Notes: generated by a model from the letters alone, not told the origin. A stretch of DNA of 64,000 nucleotides from Aurantimonas marina (GCF_017183135.1 NZ_JADDXW010000008.1:62001-126000); one strand, 5' to 3'; positions 17,154 through 25,221 are shown, counted from the first letter of the stretch. Made by a program: numbers and translations.

Positions 17154-17639
17154 ATGGTGAAGCTGCCATCGGATCGGCTCCTGGCTCTGCTCATGCTCGA
17201 GATCGACGTCTTCGAAATCGCGATAAAGGAAAATAAACCGGCAAAGGAGACGCCCGCACAGGCCGCGGTCGGACGCCCGAAACGCGCCGCCGGCGCGGGA
17301 ACGGACAGGACGCGGGAATTCGCGGCGGCCAAGGAACGCATCGACCTCCTCGTCCAAATGACCCGCACGTTGGAAAAGCTTCTGGAATTGCGACGGCTCG
17401 AAGTGCTCGCCGCCCAGGGCGGTGCGGAGGACGAGGCCGAGACGGCCCAACTCCGCGAGGAATTGTTGAACCGGTTGCGCAGCCTCGATGCGCGGCGGCG
17501 GGCGGGGCCGGCCTTGTTCGACACCGCTACGGGCGCGTTCGCCGGCGACGCGGCGGTCTTGCGGAGGGATGTGGCGGCCCCGACGTCGGAGACGCGGGAT
17601 GCCGGCGAACAGGCCGGCGCAGTGGCAGAGACCGGATGA
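17154..17639 (+). CDS. Candidate GTA small terminase subunit (g1 position)
   Basis: A 161-residue soluble protein with GGGGATGAG just before the ATG. It has no family I recognise. Residues about 50-105 are a long amphipathic helix or coiled coil (TREFAAAKERIDLLVQMTRT, then LEKLLELRRLEVLAAQ). A basic linker and an acidic, Gly/Ala-rich tail flank it. It overlaps the large terminase start by 4 bp (ATGA). In the Rhodobacter GTA the gene at this place, g1, is reported as the small terminase. Position, size and helical content support the same role; sequence alone does not prove it. Confidence 0.6.
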   Translation: MVKLPSDRLLALLMLEIDVFEIAIKENKPAKETPAQAAVGRPKRAAGAGTDRTREFAAAKERIDLLVQMTRTLEKLLELRRLEVLAAQGGAEDEAETAQLREELLNRLRSLDARRRAGPALFDTATGAFAGDAAVLRRDVAAPTSETRDAGEQAGAVAETG

Positions 17640-18997
17640 CGGCCGCTGTGGAGCGCGAAGGCGAGACGGGGGCAGAGGGCGCGGAAGAGGACGAGCAACA
17701 CCTATTGGACCCCGAGTTCTGGCATCGGACAGGCGTTGCTCTTCGGCAAACCCGTGCATCGGTCCTCAGGGCGACGATGCCGGTGTGGCCGTCCTATGCG
17801 CGGCCTGCCCAATTGCCACCGCCCGGCGCGTGGCGGCAATGGCTGCTGATCGGCGGCCGCGGATCGGGCAAGACCAGGGCTGGCGCGGAGTGGGTGCGGG
17901 CGATGGCGGCGGGCGACGCGCCATTCGCCAGCCGGCCACACGGCCGGATCGCGTTGATCGCCGAAACGCTTGGCGATGCGCGTGAGGTGATGGTCGACGG
18001 GGAAAGTGGCCTCATGGCTGTCTCGACTGGGCCGAGACCGGTTTTCGAGGTGAGCCGGCGCCGGCTGGTCTTCGCGAATGGCGCGATCGCGCAGATCTTT
18101 TCGTCCGAGGACCCGGACGCGCTTCGCGGCTACCAATTCGACGCGGCCTGGGGCGACGAGTTTGCCAAATGGGCCCATGGGGAGGCCTGTTTCGACAATT
18201 TGCAGTTCGGGTTACGCCTTGGCGAGCAGCCACGGGCACTGTTCACGACGACGCCGCGGCCGATCCCGCTCTTGAAGCGGCTGATCGCCGATCCGGCGAC
18301 GGTGACGAGCCACATGCGAACGGCGGAGAATGTCCGCAATCTCGCGCCTGGCTTCCTGGCCGCGATGGAGACCCGCTATGGCGGCTCCCGGCTCGGGCGG
18401 CAGGAACTGGAAGGCCTGATGATCGACGCGCGGGAGGACGCGCTGTTCGATCTGGAAGCGATCGAGCGCGCGCGGGTCAGGGCGGCGCCGGAATTGCGGC
18501 GTATCGTGGTGGCGATCGACCCGCCGGCGACGGCGACGGCGCGCTCCGATGCCTGTGGCATCGTCGCGGTCGGGAGTTCCGCCGACGGCACCGTCTACGT
18601 CCTCGCGGATGCCTCGCGGCGAGGTTCCAAGCCGCATGAGTGGGCGAGAGCGGCGGTGGCGCTTTACGAGCGGCTGGCGGCCGACCGGATCATCGCCGAG
18701 GTCAATCAGGGCGGCGACATGGTCGAGGCGGTGATCCGGACCTGCGCACCGCATGTGCCGTTCCGGGCCGTGCGGGCAAGCCGCGGCAAATGGGTGCGGG
18801 CGGAGCCGGTGGCGGCGCTTTACGAACAGGGCCGCGTGCGCCATGCGGGACGGTTTCCCGAGCTCGAGGATGAAATGGCCGATTTCGGCCCCGATGGCCT
18901 GACCGGCGGCCGCTCGCCCGACCGGCTCGACGCGCTGGTCTGGGCGGTAACGGCCCTGATGGGAACGACGCGGGAACCGCGGGTTCGTGGCTTCTAA
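17636..18997 (+). CDS. terL: GTA/phage large terminase subunit (g2)
   Basis: A 453-residue DNA-packaging motor. The ATPase domain has a Walker A motif GGRGSGKT at 73-80 and a Walker B motif DAAWGDEFAKW at about 169-179. An RNase H-like nuclease domain follows, with an acidic residue in VVAIDPPATATARSDACGIV (Asp295) and a late SPDRLDALVWA motif. It matches GTA g2, which fills capsids with random host DNA by a headful mechanism. The start overlaps the previous stop (ATGA). All key motifs look intact, so packaging competence is plausible. Confidence 0.93.
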   Translation: MTAAVEREGETGAEGAEEDEQHLLDPEFWHRTGVALRQTRASVLRATMPVWPSYARPAQLPPPGAWRQWLLIGGRGSGKTRAGAEWVRAMAAGDAPFASRPHGRIALIAETLGDAREVMVDGESGLMAVSTGPRPVFEVSRRRLVFANGAIAQIFSSEDPDALRGYQFDAAWGDEFAKWAHGEACFDNLQFGLRLGEQPRALFTTTPRPIPLLKRLIADPATVTSHMRTAENVRNLAPGFLAAMETRYGGSRLGRQELEGLMIDAREDALFDLEAIERARVRAAPELRRIVVAIDPPATATARSDACGIVAVGSSADGTVYVLADASRRGSKPHEWARAAVALYERLAADRIIAEVNQGGDMVEAVIRTCAPHVPFRAVRASRGKWVRAEPVAALYEQGRVRHAGRFPELEDEMADFGPDGLTGGRSPDRLDALVWAVTALMGTTREPRVRGF

Positions 18998-19038
18998 AGC
19001 ATCGAACGGCCGCCGAAGACGACAATCTGGAGACATCG

Positions 19039-20256
19039 ATGGGACTGATGACGACGATCGCCGGCTGGCTCGGCGGTGCTGAGACGCGCGCGCCCGTGGG
19101 TGGGAATGCCACGGGACGAGAAAGCAAGGGCGCCGGCTATGCCGGCGGCGCGCTGGTGTTCACGGGCGCCGCCGACCCCGGCGCCTGGAGCGAACCGTCC
19201 TATGAGGCGCTGGCGCGGTTCGGTTTCATGCAAAACCCGATCGTCTACCGTTCGGTGCGACTGATCGCGGAGACCGCGGCGGCCATTCCCTTCGTTCTTC
19301 ATGACGGTCCCAATGAGGTCGTCCGGCATCCGATCCTCGATCTGATGCGCAGGCCGAACAGCGGGACGGATGGGCCGAGCCTCGTCGAGACGTTGTGCGG
19401 CCATCTGCTTCTGTCAGGCAACGCCTATCTCGAGGCGGCCAACTTCGAGAGCGAGGTCAAAGCGCTGTACTCGCTGCGCCCGGATCGGATGCGGATCATC
19501 GAAGGACGCGACGGATGGCCGGTCGGCTACGAGTACAGGGCCGGCCATTCGGTCCGCCGCATCGCCGCAGACGGCAGCGACGGCCGGCCAAGCACGCTCC
19601 TGCATGTGCGCCTGTTCCATCCTTTGGCGGAGATGGCCGGCTATTCGCCGCTCGCGGCAGCGCAGACGGCGCTCGACCTGCACAATGCGGCATCGCGCTG
19701 GAACAAGGCGCTGCTGGACAATTCCGCGCGCCCATCCGGGGCGCTGGTCTACCAGCCGGCCGACGGCGGCAATCTCGCGCCGGAGCAATTCGACCGCCTC
19801 AAGGCTGAGCTCGAAAGCGGCTATGCCGGATCAGCGCGCGCCGGGCGTCCGATGCTGCTCGAAGGAGGGCTGGACTGGAAGGCGATGGCGCTATCGCCGA
19901 AGGACATGGACTTCATCGAGGCCCGCAACGGCGCGGCGCGCGACATCGCGCTTGCCTTCGGCGTGCCGCCGATGCTGCTCGGCATACCGGGCGATCTGAC
20001 CTACGCGAACTATGCCGAAGCGAACCGTGCCTTTTTCCGGCTGACCGTGCTGCCCCTGATCAGCCGGTTGAGCGGAGCGATCGGCGATTGGCTCGGCGGC
20101 CATTTCGCGGCGCCCGAACTTCGGCTCGGCGTGGATCTCGACCAGGTGGACGGCCTGAGCGCCGAGCGTGAGGCGCTCTGGGCGCGGGTCGGCGCGGCGG
20201 ACTTCCTGTCGCGTTCGGAAAAGCGCGTGGCGGTCGGCTACGGCGTCGAGGAGTAA
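19039..20256 (+). CDS. HK97-family portal protein (GTA g3)
   Basis: A 405-residue portal protein. GGAGACATCG precedes the ATG. Typical elements are FMQNPIVYRSVRLIAETAAA near residue 75, DPxxM-like RPDRMRIIEGRDG, HVRLFHPLAEMAGYSPLAAA, and AFGVPPMLLGIPGD near the C-terminal third. It would form the dodecameric DNA entry ring at one capsid vertex. It lies 41 bp downstream of terL in the canonical GTA order. Confidence 0.92.
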   Translation: MGLMTTIAGWLGGAETRAPVGGNATGRESKGAGYAGGALVFTGAADPGAWSEPSYEALARFGFMQNPIVYRSVRLIAETAAAIPFVLHDGPNEVVRHPILDLMRRPNSGTDGPSLVETLCGHLLLSGNAYLEAANFESEVKALYSLRPDRMRIIEGRDGWPVGYEYRAGHSVRRIAADGSDGRPSTLLHVRLFHPLAEMAGYSPLAAAQTALDLHNAASRWNKALLDNSARPSGALVYQPADGGNLAPEQFDRLKAELESGYAGSARAGRPMLLEGGLDWKAMALSPKDMDFIEARNGAARDIALAFGVPPMLLGIPGDLTYANYAEANRAFFRLTVLPLISRLSGAIGDWLGGHFAAPELRLGVDLDQVDGLSAEREALWARVGAADFLSRSEKRVAVGYGVEE

Positions 20257-20278
20257 ACCGGGGATCAACGCCAGAAAA

Positions 20279-20303
20279 GAGCGGCAACCAATCGGTTCCG
20301 CTC
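20279..20303 (+). other. Hairpin between portal and DUF6107 genes
   Basis: GAGCGG (20279-20284) pairs with CCGCTC (20298-20303), and inside it AACC (20286-20289) pairs with GGTT (20294-20297), with one bulged C and the loop AATC. There is no T-run, so it is more likely an RNA stability or translational element than a terminator. It sits in the 156-bp gap after the portal gene. Confidence 0.35.
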
Positions 20304-20412
20304 CAAGACCTTGTTTCACCACGATATTTCAGGGTGACCGAACGATGCAGCCATCTTATGCGATTGTCAGGACGAAGCCTTGTGGCGGCCCTCGCGGCGC
20401 AAGGCGGCTGCG

Positions 20413-20754
20413 ATGAGCGCCGAGCCGCTGTCGGCCCTGGCGCTTTGGGTCGCAAAGATCGCCGGCGCCGTCGCCGGGTCAGCCATCTCGGTGGCCTATT
20501 TGTTGCCGCGGGGGCGGCGCGAGGCGGCGTCGCGGTTTCTCATAGGGATTGTGACCGGTGTGGTCTTCGGCCCGCCGGCCGGCCTGGTGCTCGCCGAGCA
20601 TCTGGGGCTCAACGCGACCTTGAGCTCGATGGAGCTCGCGCTGATGGGGTCGGCCTCAGCCAGCCTTTGCGCCTGGTGGGCGCTCGGCATTCTCGCGCGC
20701 CTCGCGGAGGGGCTGTTCAGCGTCGGTGACAAGGCGCCTTGGAGGAACCGATGA
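20413..20754 (+). CDS. DUF6107 small membrane protein (GTA cluster, between portal and protease)
   Basis: A 113-residue protein with three hydrophobic stretches: LALWVAKIAGAVAGSAISVA, FLIGIVTGVVFGPPAGLVLA, and MGSASASLCAWWALGILARL. A conserved polar loop PRGRREAASR lies between the first two. I recognise it as DUF6107, found in Hyphomicrobiales GTA clusters at the position of Rhodobacter g3.5. The function is unknown; a holin-like role is possible but unsupported. Its stop overlaps the protease start (ATGA), so it belongs to the same transcript. Confidence 0.72.
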   Translation: MSAEPLSALALWVAKIAGAVAGSAISVAYLLPRGRREAASRFLIGIVTGVVFGPPAGLVLAEHLGLNATLSSMELALMGSASASLCAWWALGILARLAEGLFSVGDKAPWRNR

Positions 20755-21281
20755 GCTCCGGACCTTCGGCGTTCGACTTCGCCAGGCCCGACGCCTCCGG
20801 CCGGTTGCGGGGCTACGCCGCGATCTTCGGCGACGCGGACCTTGCGGGCGACGTCATCGAGCCCGGCGCCTTCACCGCATCCGTCGTAACGCGCGGCGCG
20901 TCCGGCATTCGCATGCTCTGGCAGCACGATCCCGGCCGCCCCGTCGGAACCTGGACGCTGATCCGCGAAGACCGGACGGGGCTCTATGTCGAAGGCCGGC
21001 TCGCGCTTCGCACGCAAGCCGGCCACGAGGCGGCCGAGCTGATCGCGGCCGGGGCGCTGGATGGGCTGTCGATCGGCTTCAAGACCAAGCTGGCGCGGCG
21101 GGCGGTCGGACCGATCCGAAGACGCCTCGTCACGATCGATCTGTGGGAGATCTCGCTGGTGACCTTTCCGATGCAGGAACGGGCGCGGCTCATCGGCCGG
21201 GCCGGTCTCGCCCGCCGCCGGGACGAGCGGCTGCCGGCATCAGGCTATCCCCGCCAGAAACGGCGGGCCGTCCCGGCCTGA
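20751..21281 (+). CDS. HK97-family prohead protease (GTA g4)
   Basis: A 176-residue maturation protease with GGAGGAACCG before the ATG. The catalytic elements are visible: His59 in MLWQHDPGRP, Ser107 in LDGLSIGFK, and the acidic Glu133 in IDLWEISLVTFPM. It would cleave the N-terminal scaffold (delta) part of the capsid protein during head maturation. It is coupled to DUF6107 by a 4-bp overlap and precedes the capsid gene, the canonical order. Confidence 0.93.
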   Translation: MSSGPSAFDFARPDASGRLRGYAAIFGDADLAGDVIEPGAFTASVVTRGASGIRMLWQHDPGRPVGTWTLIREDRTGLYVEGRLALRTQAGHEAAELIAAGALDGLSIGFKTKLARRAVGPIRRRLVTIDLWEISLVTFPMQERARLIGRAGLARRRDERLPASGYPRQKRRAVPA

Positions 21282-21340
21282 GCGCCGACCGCGACGCAAT
21301 AGTCCGCTGACCATCCATCCCAAGCAGAACGGAGAACCGC

Positions 21341-22591
21341 ATGAGCGACATTTCCAACGCCGCGCCGGAGACGAAGGCGCACGGCCCCGAGGCCGGTTCG
21401 GCTTTCCATGACTTCATGGAGGCTTTCGAGAGCTTCCGGGAAGCCAATGACGAGCGTCTCGGCGATATCGAGAAGCGCATGAGCGCCGACGTCATCACCG
21501 AGGAAAAGGTCGATCGCATCAACAAAGCGCTCGAAGAGCAGGAGCGGCGCTTCGAGCGGCTGGTGCTGAAGGAGACCCGCCCCGCGCTCGGCGGTTCGGA
21601 GCGTCGGCAGAACGCCGGTCCGAGCGAGCACAAGCAGGCTTTCGAGCGCTATGTCCGCGCCGGCGACGAGCGTGACATGCGCCGGATCGAGGAAAAGGCG
21701 ATGTCGAGCCTGACCGGGGCGGACGGCGGCTTTTTGGTTCCCGACGAGACGGAGACCGAGATCGGCCGGCGCCTCGCAGCGATTTCGCCGGTCCGTTCCA
21801 TCGCCACGGTTCGCACCGTCTCCGCCGCGGTCCTGAAGAAGCCCTTCGCGATCTCCGGGGCGCAGACCGGCTGGGTGGGCGAAGCCGACGCCCGGCCGCA
21901 GACGACGGCGCCGCAGCTCGCCGAACTCACCTTTCCGACGATGGAACTCTACGCCATGCCGGCGGCGACGAACGCGCTGCTCGACGATGCGGCGGTCAAT
22001 ATCGACCGGTGGATCGGCGAGGAGGTCGAACAGGCTTTCGCGGCCCAGGAAGGCACCGCCTTCGTCAATGGCGACGGCATCGCCAAACCGAAGGGCTTCA
22101 TGACCTATCCGACGGTCGATGAAAGCGCCTGGGCGTGGGGCTCGATCGGCACCGTCGCCACCGGTGCGGCGGGCGGTTTCGCCGCGGGTACCGCCGCCGA
22201 CGCGGTGCTCGATCTCGTTTATGCGCTGAAGGCCGGCTATCGGCAGAACGCCAGCTTCGTCATGAACCGGCGCACGCAGGCGGCCGTGCGCAAGCTGAAG
22301 GACGCGGACGGCAACTATCTGTGGCAGCCGCCGACCGGAGCCGGCGCGCGGGCGACGCTGATGGGCTTCCCGATGGTCGAGGCCGAGGACATGCCGGATA
22401 TCGCCGCCGGAGCGAAGGCGATCGCCTTCGGCGATTTCGGCCGGTTCTATCTCGTCGTCGACCGGCAGGGGGTGAGGGTGCTGCGCGATCCCTACTCGGC
22501 CAAGCCCTACGTCCTCTTCTATACGACCAAGCGCGTCGGCGGCGGCGTGCAGGACTTCGACGCAGCCAAGTTCCTCGACTTCTCTCTCTAA
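21341..22591 (+). CDS. HK97-fold major capsid protein (GTA g5)
   Basis: A 416-residue capsid protein with GGAGAACCGC before the ATG. Residues about 20-85 form a charged coiled-coil delta domain (FESFREANDERLGDIEKRM), which the protease should remove. The HK97 fold begins around SLTGADGGFLVPDETETEIG. It continues through FPTMELYAMPAATNALLDDA, AFVNGDGIAKPKGFMTY and ADGNYLWQPPTGAGARATL, ending with the family's final strands (KPYVLFYTTKRVGGGVQD). It is the most highly required structural protein of the cluster and is followed by a strong hairpin. Confidence 0.95.
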   Translation: MSDISNAAPETKAHGPEAGSAFHDFMEAFESFREANDERLGDIEKRMSADVITEEKVDRINKALEEQERRFERLVLKETRPALGGSERRQNAGPSEHKQAFERYVRAGDERDMRRIEEKAMSSLTGADGGFLVPDETETEIGRRLAAISPVRSIATVRTVSAAVLKKPFAISGAQTGWVGEADARPQTTAPQLAELTFPTMELYAMPAATNALLDDAAVNIDRWIGEEVEQAFAAQEGTAFVNGDGIAKPKGFMTYPTVDESAWAWGSIGTVATGAAGGFAAGTAADAVLDLVYALKAGYRQNASFVMNRRTQAAVRKLKDADGNYLWQPPTGAGARATLMGFPMVEAEDMPDIAAGAKAIAFGDFGRFYLVVDRQGVRVLRDPYSAKPYVLFYTTKRVGGGVQDFDAAKFLDFSL

Positions 22592-22606
22592 GTATCCCCC
22601 GACAGC

Positions 22607-22637
22607 ACCGGCCGGGCAGGGTTCTTGCCCGGCCGGT
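22607..22637 (+). terminator. Perfect 12-bp hairpin after the capsid gene
   Basis: ACCGGCCGGGCA (22607-22618) is perfectly complementary to TGCCCGGCCGGT (22626-22637), with the 7-base loop GGGTTCT. It begins 16 bp after the capsid stop and is followed by TCTCTTT. It could be a partial terminator, or a 3' stabiliser that raises capsid mRNA over the downstream tail genes. Confidence 0.65.
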
Positions 22638-22653
22638 TCTCTTTCCGGAGACA

Positions 22654-23214
22654 ATGATGACGACGATCGACCTTGGCGGTGGCGTCGAGCCGATGACGGC
22701 CGCCGATATCAAGATCTGGGCCAGGATCGACCGCGACGACGAGGACGGTCTGATCGCAAATCTGATCCGCGCCGCCCGCGAAACCATCGAGGCGACGACC
22801 GGTCTCGTTCTGGCGCGGCGGACGTTTCGGCTGGCGCTCGACCCGGTTCCCGGCGACGGATGGGCCGAAGTCCGGCTGAGCCCGATCGTCGGCGTGACGT
22901 CGATCACCGCCTATGGAGCGGACGGCACGCCGATCATTTTCGATCCGGGCGAGGCGATCGTCGAGCGCGTTCTCGGGATCGAGGCGATCCGGCTGTCGCC
23001 AGCGGTGCGGATGGCGGCGGCGAACGGCGTGGAAGTCGAGTTCGAGGCGGGCTTCGCGGTCGGTATGGTTCCCGAGAACCTGCTTCTGGCGCTGCGCACC
23101 ATCGTGGCGGCGTCGTATGAACTGCGGGCCGCCGTCGATCTCTCCCAACAGCCGGCAGTCCTTCCCACGCTGGCCCGGTCGCTGCTTGCTCCGTATCGCA
23201 GGGTCCGGATCTGA
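22654..23214 (+). CDS. GTA head-tail connector / adaptor protein (g6)
   Basis: A 186-residue protein of the phage gp6-like head-tail connector type. CCGGAG precedes tandem ATGs at 22654 and 22657. Characteristic parts are MTAADIKIWARIDRDDEDGL and LIRAARETIEATTGLVLARR at the N-terminus, the helical region typical of this ring-forming adaptor. It attaches under the portal. Its stop overlaps the next start (TGATG). Confidence 0.88.
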   Translation: MMTTIDLGGGVEPMTAADIKIWARIDRDDEDGLIANLIRAARETIEATTGLVLARRTFRLALDPVPGDGWAEVRLSPIVGVTSITAYGADGTPIIFDPGEAIVERVLGIEAIRLSPAVRMAAANGVEVEFEAGFAVGMVPENLLLALRTIVAASYELRAAVDLSQQPAVLPTLARSLLAPYRRVRI

Positions 23215-23546
23215 TGGCGCCGCTGTTTCTCGACCCGGCGCTGCTGCGCAAGCGCGCGGTGCTGGAAGCCGCCGATCTCACGCCCGATGGCGCGGGCGGG
23301 GCGTCGGCCACATGGCGGGAGCTGCGCGAGCTTTCGGTGCATGTCGAGCCGGTCTCGGTGGTCGCTCGCGAGCGCTTCGACCGGCACGAGGCGGTAGTGA
23401 CCCATCGGGTGATCTGCCGCTGGACAACCGACGTCGAGCGCGGCCGCGCATTCCGCCTGGGCCCGCGCCGCCTTGCCATTCTTTCGGTGCATGATCCGGA
23501 CGAGACCGGGCGCTTTCTCGTGTGCCGCTGCGAGGAGCAACGCTGA
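23214..23546 (+). CDS. Phage head closure / head-tail adaptor protein (GTA g7)
   Basis: A 110-residue SPP1 gp16-like head-closure protein. Typical features are the opening AVLEAADLTPDGAGGASATW, the mid-protein VEPVSVVARERFDRHEAVVT, and the C-terminal HDPDETGRFLVCRCEEQ. It would close the head completion gate beneath the connector ring. It is coupled to g6 by a one-base overlap. Confidence 0.87.
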   Translation: MAPLFLDPALLRKRAVLEAADLTPDGAGGASATWRELRELSVHVEPVSVVARERFDRHEAVVTHRVICRWTTDVERGRAFRLGPRRLAILSVHDPDETGRFLVCRCEEQR

Positions 23547-23770
23547 TGCGCATCGACGTGCGGCTCAAGCGCCTACGCCTCGGCGCGGCCACCCATCGCG
23601 TGATCAGCGCGGCCCTGGACGAGGGGAGGCGGGCCCAGGGCGCGTCGTTGGTGCAGCCACTACCCTCGACATCGCGAATCCTTAACATTCCCGAGGCATG
23701 GTCGATGCTACACGCCGAAGTGTCCAGCCGGACGCGAAAGACGGGAACACCGACGGAGACACTCCGTTAA
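23546..23770 (+). CDS. Possible small ORF between g7 and g8
   Basis: An ATG at 23546 overlaps the g7 stop (TGATG), preceded by GAGGAG about 9 bases upstream, and opens a 74-residue basic frame. The first 30 residues are helix-compatible (LKRLRLGAATHRVISAALDE). The remainder looks like non-coding sequence read through. I recognise no family, and I do not recall a gene at this place in the Rhodobacter cluster. It may be a degenerating or lineage-specific gene. Confidence 0.35.
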   Translation: MRIDVRLKRLRLGAATHRVISAALDEGRRAQGASLVQPLPSTSRILNIPEAWSMLHAEVSSRTRKTGTPTETLR

Positions 23771-23885
23771 CGACTCACGACGACGTTGCGAAAATTTAAA
23801 CCAAAACGCTACGAGTACCCCTGACGGGATGGTGCTACACTCCATATATCAATCTGTCAGGAAAGGTGAGCGAGGATTACTGGCC

Positions 23886-24296
23886 ATGGCACATCCCAGC
23901 GCTGAATTGCAGACGACGATCTTCCAGACGCTGACGTCGGACCCGGCCCTGACGACCTTGCTCGGCGGGCCAAAAGTGTTCGATCGTCGTCCGGAACGAG
24001 CGAGTTTTCCCTATTTGACGTTCGGCCGAACGGCGGTCGTCGATTGGTCGACCGGGACGGAGGACGGGGCGGAGCACATCCTGACCCTGCATGTCTGGGC
24101 GAAGGGCGGCGGCAAGCGCGAGACCTATGAAATCATGGACAAGGTCGCGAGCAAGCTGAACGACGCGACCTTGCCGCTGGAGGGGCACCATCTGGTCAAC
24201 CTCCAGCTCCAGTTCGCAGAGGCCCGGCAGGAGCCGGACGCGCCGACCTATCACGGCATCCTGCGGTTTCGGGCGGTGACCGAACCGCTGGCCTGA
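23886..24296 (+). CDS. DUF3168 tail terminator / tail completion protein (GTA g8)
   Basis: The ATG at 23886 gives 136 residues starting MAHPSAELQTTIFQTLTSDP. DUF3168 features are PALTTLLGGPKVFDRRP, FPYLTFGRTAVVDWSTG, EHILTLHVWAKGGGKRETYE, and the C-terminal GILRFRAVTEP. This protein caps the tail tube and joins it to the head. It follows a 339-bp gap that is unusual inside this otherwise overlapping gene array, and it is followed by an intrinsic terminator. Confidence 0.88.
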   Translation: MAHPSAELQTTIFQTLTSDPALTTLLGGPKVFDRRPERASFPYLTFGRTAVVDWSTGTEDGAEHILTLHVWAKGGGKRETYEIMDKVASKLNDATLPLEGHHLVNLQLQFAEARQEPDAPTYHGILRFRAVTEPLA

Positions 24297-24360
24297 TCGC
24301 CGGCAAACTGAGCAACGGGCGTCCGCGTCGCGGCGTTCGTTATGCGTGAAATGTGATTTT

Positions 24361-24388
24361 GGGCGGTCCTTCGGGACCGCCCTTTTTG
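24361..24388 (+). terminator. Intrinsic terminator before the major tail protein gene
   Basis: GGGCGGTCC (24361-24369) pairs perfectly with GGACCGCCC (24374-24382) around a TTCG tetraloop, and TTTTTG follows at 24383-24388. ATTTT on the left side could also make it work in reverse. It sits 65 bp past g8 and 41 bp before g9, inside the structural operon, so read-through must be permitted for the tail genes unless a promoter lies beyond it. Confidence 0.8.
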
Positions 24389-24428
24389 TTGGCCGGTGCG
24401 CCGGCCGCGCGGGAAAGGACAACGCGAC

Positions 24429-24842
24429 ATGGCCGCCCAGAAAGGCAAGGACCTGCTGCTCAAGGTCGACGACAATGGCGATGGCAGCTTCACGGCGGTG
24501 GCGGGGCTGAGAACCCGGCGGATCGCGTTCAATGCCGAGAGCGTCGACATCACCGACACCGAAAGCGCCGGGCGCTGGCGCGAGCTGCTCGGCGGAGCCG
24601 GGGTGCAGCGCGCCGCGCTATCGGGGGCGGGAATCTTCAAGGATGCAGCCTCCGACGCGGTGCTGAGGCAGATCTTCTTCGACGGCCGCGTTACACCTTT
24701 TCAGGCAGTGATTCCGGATTTCGGCACGATCACCGGTCCGTTCCAGGTGACGGCGCTGGAATATGCCGGCGAGCACAATGGCGAGGTCACTTTCGAAGCG
24801 ACGCTGGAGTCCGCCGGCGCGCTGACCTTCGCGGTGCTGTGA
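24429..24842 (+). CDS. Major tail (tube) protein (GTA g9)
   Basis: A 137-residue TP901-1-family tail tube protein with GGAAAGGAC upstream of the ATG. Diagnostic parts are MAAQKGKDLLLKVDDNGDGS, TRRIAFNAESVDITDTESAG, WRELLGGAGVQRAALSGAG and EHNGEVTFEATLESAG. Stacked hexamers would form the tail tube. This is the second most abundant structural protein expected, and it follows directly after a terminator hairpin. Confidence 0.92.
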   Translation: MAAQKGKDLLLKVDDNGDGSFTAVAGLRTRRIAFNAESVDITDTESAGRWRELLGGAGVQRAALSGAGIFKDAASDAVLRQIFFDGRVTPFQAVIPDFGTITGPFQVTALEYAGEHNGEVTFEATLESAGALTFAVL

Positions 24843-24844
24843 GG

Positions 24845-25189
24845 ATGGCGGTCAACCGGCGGCGGGGCGAAGTCTCCGCAATCATCGATGGGCGTGAGCA
24901 CACGCTCTGCCTGACCCTCGGCGCGCTCGCCGAACTCGAGGACGCTTTTGCGAGCGACAATCTGGCGGCGCTGGCCGAACGCTTCGGCGGCGGACGGCTG
25001 TCGGCGCGCGACCTGATGCGCATTCTTGCCGCCGGATTGCGCGGGGCCGGAACGGACGCCAGCGAAGCCGATGTAGCGGCCATGCGGATCGATGGCGGGG
25101 CCGCCGGGGCGGCGGCGGTTGCGGCGGCTTTGCTTTCGGCCGCCTTCGGACAGCCGGAGGAGGCGATCGAGGCACCCGCAAACCCTTGA
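24845..25189 (+). CDS. Gene transfer agent family protein (GTA g10)
   Basis: A 114-residue protein that starts two bases after the g9 stop (GAGG before the ATG). Its core LCLTLGALAELEDAFASDNL and LSARDLMRILAAGLRGAGTD matches the family annotated 'gene transfer agent family protein', related to tail-assembly chaperones such as lambda gpG. With the next small gene it probably guides tape-measure assembly. It is not expected in the finished particle. Confidence 0.85.
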   Translation: MAVNRRRGEVSAIIDGREHTLCLTLGALAELEDAFASDNLAALAERFGGGRLSARDLMRILAAGLRGAGTDASEADVAAMRIDGGAAGAAAVAAALLSAAFGQPEEAIEAPANP

Positions 25190-25221
25190 GTGCCGTGCCG
25201 GAAACGCAAGGGGCCTCCGGC

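Noticed and set aside
21245-22654. 469-codon minus-strand frame opposite the capsid gene
   Set aside because: Sense frame is a full HK97 capsid protein; the antisense product has no recognisable sequence.
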